Origin: Eublepharis macularius
Lineage: Eukaryota; Chordata; Lepidosauria; Squamata; Eublepharidae
Assembly (NCBI RefSeq): GCF_028583425.1
Contig: NC_072800.1
Span: 12,413,001 to 12,477,000 of the forward strand
Reading direction: 5' to 3'
DNA: 64,000 bases
Of this stretch, positions 46,301-58,300 are shown one piece after another. Within the stretch, counting starts at the first letter, position 1. Each line of letters opens with the position of its first letter. The position numbers and the translations under genes were made by a program. The notes below the pieces were generated by a model that was not told the DNA's origin, ran no database searches, and worked only from the letters and a program-made list of their open reading frames with translations.

Positions 46301-49300
46301 AGTTACACATAAATGTTATTCAATATATCACAATCACACAGTCTAAACCCCCACCCCCCCAAAACCCTTACATCATGAGAGTTAATTTCTTCCAAACTGA
46401 GTACTTCTCGAATTGGATCGCTCTTCTGTTGTCGTATATAATCTGCTATTGCTGTCACTGATCTCTGACCCCGATATTCTCTCTTCATCATCATTCCATT
46501 CCGGAACAATTTTAAAGTTGGATACTTGCTTATCCGGTACCTTTGGGCTATGTCAGCTGAAAACCAAAAACTGTGTATTAAAATGTATATACACCAAGTA
46601 ATATGTTAACACATGAACACAGAGGTTTGGTCATGAACCAATGGTTGTAACTATCAGCACCTTTTAACTAACAGCATATTAGATAAAACTGTAAGTGTTG
46701 TGCCCATCTAGGTTTTGAAAATATGATTATCTTTTGTATGGTGTATGCCTTTTAACATCAGGGTTGTTCTAAATCCCACACGCTAGCTCTGTATAGATGC
46801 ACCCTGGCAGTAAACAATAATACTTATTAAAATGTCATATCCATAATGTGGAAAGTCATTGTTAAATACATTTTAAAAACCACGGCATAATTAGAGTTTA
46901 ACCACAATACCAGACTGGTAATGCGCTTTCTGTCTGTAAGAAGGTTAATGTTTACCAACACCAAGCACTTCAAAAGTGTCCAGTTACAGAAATCTTCAAT
47001 TAAATTATTGTACAGCTCAGGTTAGATGTAGAATGTTGCTATTACTGGCTATTTAGAAAAAAAACGCAAGAAAAATATGCCATGTTTAACAGCCCCTTGT
47101 CCCTGTTCAAGTATCTCATTCTATTAATTGGATTTTGTCTGCAGTAAATTAGCACTTAAGGTAATTTGACCAATTAACTAAATGAACAGGCAATCACTTA
47201 CATTTAAACAAGAGACATGCCTAATTTTTATATTTTTTCTTTAAACCATTTCACAGTAAATTTTGATATGGCCACATGACTGCACTAGCACACAGAGTAC
47301 AGGCATATACATGCCAAAAAGTTATGGTTTACACTTAGCCTATCTGCACTATCAGATTTAACGAGATTTTCAAAACAGTTTAAACCATCTTCTGCTAACA
47401 ATGCGACACAGACCAAGAGATACCCAGCTGTCAAGAAGAAAATGTCAGAAAATGGCTGTGTGTTTAATTCTGGTACAACACAGTGTGGGATGAGGCGCAG
47501 ATAGAGAAGTTAACTTCTCATTTATGATGCACAAATATTCAGTTAAAATCTTGATATGGCTAGACTCATCTTGAAGGTGAGTTATTTTTGGTCAGGTACA
47601 GTTAGTTAACAGGAACTTTAAAATCAAAAAGAGTCCAGTAGCACCTTTAAGACTAACCAATTTTATTTTATTGTAGCATAAGCTTTCGAGAATCAAGTTC
47701 TCTTCATCAGATGCCTGATCCGAACTGGTCTGTATTTGACCAGTTCGGAACAGGCATCTGATGAAGAGAACTTGATTCTCGAAAGCTTATGCTACAATAA
47801 AATAAAATTGGTTAGTCTTAAAGGTGCTACTGGACTCTTTTCGATTTTGCTACTACAGACTAACACGGCTAACTCCTCTGGATCTAGGAACTTTAAAGGA
47901 ACTCTTCCTTTATATAAAAATGCCCTCCTGAAGAGTTTCATTTTACATAGTTTGCAGAATGTCAAAAGTGCTTTAAAGTTTTTCTTCTTGCTTTAAATTT
48001 AGATACAGGCTGTATGCTTAGAATTTTCTTAATGCCTTCATTAGAAATATGATCATTTAATATTCTTGTTAATGGTTTTACACCAAACTTTTCTTTGTGA
48101 GAAAGACTATTTTATATTTATGTGCATCACATCTAGAAAAGTCTATTAAGGAAAGAACAATCTAATGGAATTGAATGAAAATCAATATAGGAAAAAAATC
48201 AGTCTCTTGGTAGTAATAAGGAGGACAAAAGAAGCAAAGATAAAAAGAAAATAAAAAGAATTTCCCCCTGAAACTGATGTTGCATGTGCCGTTGCACCTA
48301 TGCATCTCCACAGAGCATCCTCCAGAATTCTTTGTTATTTATAGTCAGGGCTTTTTTTCAGCCGGAACGCAGTGGAACAGCATTCCTTCATCTTTCCAAA
48401 GCAATCACGTATCTGGTGGCTCCACCCACCTGATTCCGTTTCCCCCCACCTGGCAGCCAGCTGAAATTGATGTTGCATGTGCCGTTGCACCTATGCATCT
48501 CCACAGAGCATCCTCCAGAACTCTATATTTATGTTATTTATAGTTACGGCTTTTTTTCAGCCGGGACGCAGTGGAACAGCATTCCTGCACCATTCCAAAG
48601 CAATCATGTATCTGGTGGCTCCACCCACCCGATTCTGTTTCCTCCCCGCTGGTGCCCAGCTGAAACTACGAAGTTAAAATTTAAAGAGCCCCTTTCTCCC
48701 CGGCTTGCACACTCTGGGGAAAGGGGCCCTTTGCAAGCCGGCTTCACTTGGCCTGCGGGGAAGTCCCTGTGGGCAAGCTGAAGCAGCAGGTTTAAAATGT
48801 AAAGAGCCCCTTTCGCCACGGCTTGTACGCCACGGAGAAAGGGGCCCTTGCGACCCCACTGGCTTGCTTCAGCTGGCCTGCAGGAAGTCCCTGCCGGCCA
48901 GCCGAAGCCGTGGGTTCGGAGCCGTGGCTTAGCTGGGGGCTGTGTGTGCCCTCCCTGCAGCCTCCCTGGGAAGCATGGGGTGGGAAGCCAGCAAGGCACA
49001 GCAGGGGCTGCACTCGACAGCTCTGCGACCCTCACGGCCGGGCACTGTGGGAGTGCTCCTGGAGGGGCGGCTGTGCCGTGTACAATGACATCATTTCCTG
49101 GAAGTGCCGTCATTGCATGGTCCTGGGAGCACGTGCACGCACACATGTAATGACAGGGGCGCCACCTCCTGCTGGGAGTTGCCCCGGGTGAGAGTTCCTC
49201 AATCTCTTCCCCCAGGAAAAAAACACTGTTTATAGTTCACTTTTCCCACTGAGACTCAAGGCGGATTACATAATGTAAGTCAGCACAATCAACAGGATAG

Positions 49301-52300
49301 GGAAACATAATATAATAGGACTAGGATTTCAGAAATCTGAAACATAAGCATTAAATGTAACATATTAAACAATGCAAGAAATGGTAGAAGTAGAAGTAGA
49401 AATACACAGTGAGAGCAAGATAAAAACAAACAGCAATGGATAATGCATATTAGTACTATAGTCCACAGTTCTGCTCCCTCTACTGAAGCATCTTCCTGAA
49501 TCATTATATTATAATGCAGACCTTTATAAAAACACTCTCCCAAACAGTTCTGTTTTGCATAGCTTGTAGAAAGCCAGAAGTGTGGGGAGCCTTCCTGACC
49601 TCCTCGGTCGGGCCATTCCACTTGACGAGGGCCTCTACAAACAAGGCCTATGTACTGGCAATTGCTGATTCTTGTCCTTTTGCAGGCGACACCTGTAGAA
49701 GGCCTTGTTTAGATGAGAAGAGGCACTCCTGCAGGTATGAGTGTCCAAGGGCTTTGCATATGATGGCCAGTACCTTGAATTGAACCCAGTAGCTAATGAG
49801 CAGCCAATGGATTGATTGCAGAATGGATGTAAAATACAGGTTTTACCTAGTTCCTGATAATAACCAAGCTGTGGCATTCTACACTAACTGGAGTTTCCGA
49901 GTTGATGTTGAGGTGAAACCTACCTAAAGTCTAGTCTCAATGTTACCGTGGTATGGATCCAGTTGACCTGATTAGCCAAGTCAAGGTAGAGGACTATCTT
50001 TTAGGCTAAATTAAGTTGGATGAAAGCATTTTTGGCAGTTGCATTAATTTGCTTCGCTAGCAATAATGGTGCGTCCAGTATAATCCCTAAGCTCTTGATT
50101 GAGTCAGCCAAGGTCAGCTGAAACCCATCAAAAGTGGGAACCATTATATCCTTCAAGACCTCAGGCTTCCCAACCAGCATTACCTCCATCTTCTCATGGT
50201 TCAGTTTCAACTCTCTGCCATTTAACCACAGCACTCTGGCAGTGGCTCTACGGCATTCCCAGAAAATTTGAATACAGAGATATAGAACTGGGTTCCATCA
50301 GCATACTGATGGATTCCAACTCCAAAACTTCCAATGTCTTAAGAACTTTACATAGACATTGAATAGCACAAGGGCTAAGACTGTACCCTGTGGAGCTCCA
50401 AAGGACAAATCTTGCAGGATAACTGGTCTGTCTTTAGAACTCAGCTAAGTGGTTTTTAGCAGCCATCTCGAGGAGCATTCAGATGTACCCATATTGATAA
50501 ACTAAGGTTCTAATGTGCATGCCATAAAATACCACAACAGGCCTGGCAGCACATGCTGTTTGGAAGGAGGAAGTGTTGTGCGACTGCACATGTGACCTCT
50601 TGAATATCAATGACCGGTAAGCAGTCTATTCTTCATGGTCTTGGTGCAGGCATGTACATGGGAAAGGATTAACAAGAAGACCTACATGGAAGTGTTGAAG
50701 TTAACAGAAGAGAGAATTAGATCAAGGCCCTACTGAAGACTATATTAATCTTGCTCTCAAATGTAGGGCATGATGCTTCATGAAAGTGGAAGGCTGAGAC
50801 TGGAGCTCTGCAGAGTAACTACCTGGAAGGGGTATACTTCTGCAGCAGGCTGTGAAGGTAGTGATCAGCTTAGCCACTCAGTCCTGTCAACACAAAACAG
50901 AGCCCCATGGTTATCTAAGGAAACTGAAATTCTTTTGTGCCTTTGTCTACAAGTTCGGGAAGTATGACAGCAAAGCAAGTTGCTAGTTCACGTGAAACCA
51001 GGAAAAACTTTAGATGAAAGATACGCGTTGGGGTGAAATACCTGCTTTTTCTGTGACAAGAGATAAGGTGGTCAAAGAGCTCATAGGCCTTTTTTTGATG
51101 AGGCCATAGCTACGAGAAAGACCACTTTCAGTACCATAAGGAAGATGGTCTTATATTGCCATCAGTTCAAACATGGGTACTTCACTAGCTGCAAATGAAC
51201 CGGTGAGAGATCCCATAGAACTTAACTAGACAAAGCTAAAAGATTAGATTCTTGGATGTGAACATATTGTATTTGTGATTTGTGACTGTATGAGTTCATT
51301 TTTTACACTGTGCACTTTAGACCCTAGGATTGTGAAGTTACTGACATTAAACAGTGATATTAAACAGTTGTAATAATTAGGCACGGTGCACTTTAAAGAT
51401 ATTACTGTTTCCGCCGTTTTTTCCTCTGTTCCTTGTTAGAGATCCCATAGAGGCATGGCCGGGGCACAGATGAAGCCTTTTAAAAGAACTGTTTCCTTTT
51501 TATACAACACCTGAAACACCTTTCAACCGCAAGGTGCGATGCTGATAGGTGAACTCAAACAGGAAGTTTGAACCACTGGGAGTGAAGATGAAATAAATAT
51601 TATAGAACTGAAACATGTCACCAGTCCTAACCCTGAGTTTTCTCAAAGAGTCAGGTATGCTTCTACTTGGAAGAGTAAGAGTCGCATAAAGAGGGCTTTC
51701 TAGAATTCAGGAGCACCTCCTCAAGCACCTGTAGTTATATGCCGCACTGCCAGCTTAAATATAGCAATGTCCAGGGATAATATACTATCCCTGTCTTGAG
51801 AGAACTTCCATAGGGGGTGACATATCAATTCTTTTGGTGATGCAGAGGAGCTCTGCTAACCAGGACTGGTAAGGCCAGTATGGGGTAAGCAGGATGAACT
51901 GTCACGTTATTTTGTTGATCATGACTGTTATGCAGTGTATAAGAGGGACCATATATAGGAGCTCCAGTGTGTTGATATGAGCTTTCAGTTCAGACCTAGG
52001 CCAAGTGGTATGCTTTCCCCTTCCTCATTTTGAGAAGTCTTTCACAGGGAGAGACTAGGAGATGGGGTGGGGTGGGGTGGAGGGAAGAAGCAAATCGCAC
52101 GGCTGAATTCATAATGGGAGAGCATGAAGAACTTCCGGAAGAATTTGTAATATCTTGGATTGTACTAAAAAAGTAAAGAGTCCAGTAGCACCTTTAAGAC
52201 TAACCAACTTTATTGTAGCGTAAGCTTTCGAGAACCACAGCTCTCTTCGTCAGATGCATAATGCATCTGACTCTTTACTATTTTGCAATTATAGACTAAC

Positions 52301-55300
52301 TCGGCTAACTCCTCTGGATCTATTTTGGATTGGGCATCCTGAATGGGCCAGGAACTCCAGAGAAACCACTGCTGCGAGATTCTCACCTTGAGCCCGACAC
52401 ATGAGACTACAAAGGTAATGAAGAGAGTCACTGATTTTGGAAGGCATTGTGACAAGGTAAAAAGTTGAACTTGGTCATTAGTTAAATGCGAGAGAGACCC
52501 ACGGCATGGGGCAGAAAGGAATGCACATGCACATGGAATCCAGAATAGCACCAACAAAGTGGAGATGTATCTCGTATGGATGAGATTTCGCTGCACTGAC
52601 CAGTATGCTCACATCTGTCAGTAACAAATCACAGGTATGTTGAGGAAAGTAAGACAGGAATCTGCTATTAGCAGCCAATTATCTAATGTAAAGGAAAGAG
52701 AATAATTCATTGACCTAGTAGTTATGTGGTGACTACCACCATATGCTTCATGAATACCTTTGTGTGATCGATAAAGCCAAAAAACATGTCCTACAGCCAA
52801 ACAGACACCCACTACTCTGAGCCAAACTGAAATGTGGAAATATTGATCCTTCAGGTCAAGGGAAGCAAACCAACCTCCACTGGTTAGTAACGGAAGGCTA
52901 GAAAACAGCAAGGCTATCCAGAACCTGCTGGAGCGTATGATGCTGTAGATGACCCTGAGATATAGAATGGGGTGCAAGCTGCCAACCTTCTTTAGGAAAG
53001 TAACAGGAATTCATTAGTGATTCATTGTTCATTAATGATTTGGAGTTGGGAGTAAGCTGTGAAGTGGCTAAGTTTGCATATGACACTAAATTGTTCAGGG
53101 TGGTGAGAACCGGGGAGGATTGTGAGGCACTCCAAAGGGATCCGTCGAGGCAGGGCAAGTGGGCGTCAACGTGGCAAATGAGGTTCAACGTGGCCAAGTG
53201 CAAAGTAATACACACTGGGGACAAAAATCCCAAATATAAATACACAACAATGGGGTCCAAATTGGCGGAGACTGACCAAGAGAGAGATCTTGGTAGATAA
53301 CTCACTGAAAATGTCGATACAGTATGCGACAGCAATAAAAAAGGCCAACGCTATGCTGGGGATTATTAGGAAGGGAATTGAAAACCAATCAGCTGGTATC
53401 ATAATGCCCCTGTATAAATCAATGGTACGGCCTCATTTGGAATACTGTGTACAATTCTGGTCACCACACTTCAAAAAAGATATTATAGCACTGGAAAAAG
53501 TGCAGAAAAGGGCAACTAGAATGATTAAAGGGATGGAACATTTCCCCTATGAAGAAAGGGTTAAAGCGCTTGGGGCTCTTTAGCTTGGAGAAGCGATGAC
53601 TGAGGGGTGACATGATAGAGGTTTACAAGATTATGCATGGGATAGAGAAGGCAGAGAAAGAAGTATTTTTCTCTCTTTCTCACAGTACAAGAACTCGTGG
53701 GCACTCAATGAAATTGTGGAGCAGTCGGGTCAGGACAGATAAAAGGAAGTACTTCTTCACCCAAAGAGTGATTAACACATGGAATTCACTGCCACAGGTG
53801 ATGGTGGCAGCTTCAAGCTCAGACAGGTTCAAGAGGGGATTGGATAAACATATGGAGCAGAGGTCCATCAGTGGCTATTAGCCACAAGGTATAGATGGAA
53901 CTCTGTGTCTAGGTCAGCAATGCTCTGTATTCTTGGTGTTTGGGGGGGGAATCAGTGGGAGGGCTTCTAGTGTCCCTTCCCCACTGGCAGACCTCTTGAT
54001 GACACCTGGATTTTTGGCCACTGTGTGACACAGAGTGTTGGACTGGATGGGCCTTTGGCCTGATCCAACATGGCTTCTGTTATGTTCTTATGAATTAAAT
54101 CCAATTCCTGAGAAGATGGGAGGATCTTAATAACATGGTAAAGAACATTTATGCCTTCCACCAGGAGGGCTGAGTTTGGATGAGTAGATTTATATGTTCA
54201 GGATCCAAAAAGTGTCTGGAACCAGTGCAGGTGTGCAGCAGAACTCTCTCATTCTTTGCTCAGCATTTCACACAGATGCCATTGGAGGCAGAAAAAGAGT
54301 GGGTTTTCCTTGCAATCTAAGGCTTGAAATCTCTCCCCCCCCCCATTAGTACACCGAAAACAAATACAACTAGGAACAGCCTGTGCATCCATGTGCTTCT
54401 CTCTCCCTTTCCCTCCACCCTTTTTGATAAGGTTTTGGACACAGGTGCAACCCAGTATATATTTTACTATGTGCTGCGTTCACATGGGAACAAAAGCTCG
54501 TAAGTTTACTAAGTGTGAATTCTGCCACACTCAGGGAAGTTCACACACGGCCTTGGATTCACTGCCGTAGCACACAATCCACCCCTGGCATGCTGTCTGT
54601 CTTCCTGGGTGGAAAAGCCTTTCATCCGCAGAAATGCTCTGACGAGTGCAAGCCGTTATGTTTAAAACAAAACATCTTGTGTTCCAAATATGCAGCTGCG
54701 TATCCCTGTGCTCAGCCAACGTATGAACCACACTATCACCTGGCAGCAATTCCCGTAACAGCGGCACTTTCACCAGCAATAGTCAAGGTAACTATTGCCA
54801 GCTTGCATTCACAACCACCATGTTTCACCGGAACTTTTGTTTATGTGAATGCAGACCCCAGGAGCCAGGCCAGCACTACTCACATATACAGGAAAGAGTC
54901 TCATGAAAAAGCCCAACTGTTCAAGATCTTCACAAATCACATGGAGATTCTGCAAATGCCGTCCAGTGAAGGCAGAGAGTTAGTATGCAGAAGGCAAGCT
55001 GACATAAGCAGCATGTGCATTAAAAAGCCACCTTCCACAAAAATATAAAAATGCAAGAACACGAAACGTTGTTTGAACTCATTCACAAGTCAAATACAGT
55101 ACATTTTAAATGGTTTCATTAAACCCTGACACTTGATACAAGTACAGCCAACACAATCAGAGCTACCACAATATACTTTAAAAATTGAAAACAGAAAAGT
55201 GCAAACAGACTATGTTATGACTGTTTTATTCATCAACAACATTTGTTATAGTTCATCAAGTTTAAAATATTCTCAGGCACTCGCTGCTCACTTCCAAATC

Positions 55301-58300
55301 AATACATTTTTCACACGGGCAGTTGAAGCAGGCAGAACTGCCATACTTATTAATGCCAGCAATACAGCTAGAATTTGGGTGTGTGAGTGTGTGTGGGGGG
55401 ACCTTGAGCTCCACACTCTGGTGGAAAAGTAGCAAGCTCCTCTGCCCAAGAACATGCTGCACATGCACAGCTAAAAACTGTGCAAGTTTTCCAGATGCAA
55501 CCCTACCATCACTCCCCACAGCACAACATTTCAGAATTCTGGTCAGAGTTGCCTGGTCATTGGGTTTCAAAATGAGAATCACCTAAACCTGTTTGCAAAT
55601 GCCCCTTGTGGTGCACCACTCAAGGATCCACAATGTAGGGAGATCCCAACATGGTAGGAATCATTGGTTCTGAAGGCATGGCCATAAACACTTCCATGCC
55701 AGATCTGCGTTTCTGTGCAAACCAACATCCAGACACTGACCTTGCTGTGCTTCGTCTTGTCTTGTCCCAGGTATAATATCCTCTCTACCTGCCTGCTCCT
55801 CTTACAGTTGATTAGCATTCCTATTGCCTTGCTTGGTCCTTTTGCCTGCCTACATCCTCATTCCTACACCACTGCCCTTAAAATCCACCACGTGCTCAGT
55901 TCAGTCTCTGACCTGTAGTTCCAGAGGAGTTAGCCATGTTAGTCTGTAGCTGCAAAATAGTAGGGTCCAGTTGCACCTTTAAGACTAACCAACTTTATTG
56001 TAGTGTAAGCTTTCGAGAACCACAGCTCTCTTCATCAGATGCATGGAGGGTATGAAGAAGCTGGCCAGAGATACATAGATAGTAAGGGGAGGGGGGAGAG
56101 GGTGCAGGGAGTGCACCCCGTACTTACCAGTACTTACCACCCACACATTACCAGTACTTCTGGTAACAAGAAGGCAGTAACCAGAAGTAACTGCCTTCAG
56201 GCATTCCCTTCAGATTCAGCAATGGAGGGAAGGGGTCACACCCAACCTGGACTGCGTACTCCACCTCTCTCATGACTTTTGCAACTGATTTACATTTACA
56301 TGGCCCTCACTCCCTGCACCCTCTCCCCCTTTCCTCATCACCTATACATCTCTGGACAGTTTGTTCATACCCTCCATGCATCTGACGAAGAGGGCTGTGA
56401 TTCTCGAAAGTTTATGCTACAATAAAGTTGGTTAGTCTTAAAGGTGCTACTGGACTCTTTACTATTTTGACCTGAAGTTGATTCTCCGGCGGATTCTTTT
56501 CTGTGTTCCATCCAAAGTGTTCTTGCATGGTTGCAAATATTTCAGCACTGACTGCTGGATTGCAGCCCCTAGTGAGGTTCCTTAAACTTCAAAATGTAAC
56601 AAAACTTTAAATAAATCACTGGCCACTATTTTGAGAATGCAGACATCCTATAAAGAACAATCTGAGCTGCACATTGTACAAAATCCATTATTGGTAATCC
56701 TCTGTGATGTTCCATGTCTTTGTGAGTTAGCTTCCCTATTAATGCCCTATCAAGTGATTTGCTAGCATGGATAAAAGAGGTGCCATCTAACAGCTGAGAA
56801 GTATTTGAAAGCCCCTGTGGTTCAGGGGATCTGCTACTGCTCATCTGAGAGGAAGCTCCCCAAATGACCCTTCCTCTTAGGAACTGCATAAGGTAACAGG
56901 ATTGGTTTCTTTATGTGTTTATGACATCAGCAGCCTTTACACCAATCCCTATCCTTCCTTGCACAGTTAGCAACCTAAAGAAATGATGGAAATAAGAGTA
57001 GGGATTGGTGTAAGGGCTGGTGATGTCATAAAGGAACTGCTTGTCTCCTAAAACAACTACAACTAAACAAAACTGAAGGGAAGATGACACCAGACCAAGG
57101 TAAGGATACAGATGAAAGACAAAGAGAAGGAAGAAGCAAGGGGAGAAAGGTTGGGGTGAAGCCAGCTGTAAGGGGAAGCTTGGGATGTTATTTGCCCATC
57201 AACTCAGCCAGAGCCCACATCATTTGGTGACTATTTTGCTAGTGGAATAATGGGGACAGATGGCTTACCTACAAGTCAATGGTTGTATTTTAACTTCTTT
57301 GCAACATTTATTTACTGTATTTATAGTCAGCCTTTCTCATGGCTATTCAGGGGAGATTACACAGTATAAACTCATACAATCTATATGATGAGACATCTAA
57401 TGAATCGGTTAGGATTAGGATTATTGATACCTAAAATAGTATAGAATATTAGACAAGTGTTAAACAATGCAGAAAATGGTATTACATAAATAGAAAGCAA
57501 TACAGTGAAAGCAGTATAAAACTTTGGGTTAAAGCTTCGAGCAGAACGTAAAGGTATGTATGGGCCCCAAATCAAGAGGGGACCTCATGTGTGCTGCTCA
57601 AAGAGGATTCTTTCTGATGGAGTGTTATTCCAGGAAAGTTAGATGAAATAAGCCCTTTGCAGGGTGGATAAAAATCTTTTTTTTTTAAATCGGATTTTTT
57701 TATTTCAATCAATTTTTAAAAATTTAAATCAGAATTTTAAATAAAATGTTTTTTGAGGAAAAATCTATCTAAAGATAGTTTTCTATTTATAATACATTAC
57801 AGTCCAAAAGTTATCATCAAATAATAAGGATTCGTTTTTAATTATGTAGCATGAGGCTGTATATTCATGCAATGTTTAAATTTTTTGGTAAATGAATTCC
57901 ATTAATCCATTCACAATGTCATGCTCTTCCAGAGGTTTCTGTAAGATTATTGGGCAATTTTTCTATCTAGAAGATATTATCACTGATGCTTGGTTTTACA
58001 GTTCTCAAAACTGAATTTGCAGAGATCATGTCTCTTCTTCTCAGCAAAAAGGTTATATAAAATAAACATACAGTTGAGAAAAAGACCTTAATCTCATTGT
58101 TCCTTTGCAAATCTTTGTACACAGAACCAACTCCTTAAGTGCTGAGTTTCAAAAAATGCAATGAGTAGAAGATAGTTGGGAGTAGAATAGACCTGCACAA
58201 GAAGCTGTGAGGAGTCTTTATGTAGAAAACCATGATTTAAATCTAGTCTTACTGACGAGTGATTTAAATCAATTCGATTTAAATTAAATCCACCCTGGTC

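Larger units (their letters stand above)
51400..53010 (-). mobile_element. DIRS-like retrotransposon fragment
   Basis: The minus frame 52618-52977 contains G-G-W-F-A-S-L-D-L-K-D-Q-Y-F-H-I and, after decay, L-D-N-W-L-L-I-A-D-S. These match the reverse-transcriptase motifs of DIRS elements (usually D-W-F-A-S-L-D-L and Y-L-D-D-W-L-L). The next frame, 52210-52596, looks like the RNase H region. Many stops; inactive. Interrupted by the palindromic element at 52163-52320 and bordered by a CR1. The outer limits are approximate. Confidence 0.7.

Noticed and set aside
48604..49146. 180-codon minus-strand open frame
   Set aside because: It lies within the long hAT relative, spans the ~118-bp tandem pair and has no domain.
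54515..55048. 177-codon plus-strand open frame in ERP44 intron 4
   Set aside because: The longest frame outside repeats, but no domain, signal peptide or splice context was recognised. One such frame in 64 kb is not surprising. Evidence of transcription would change this.
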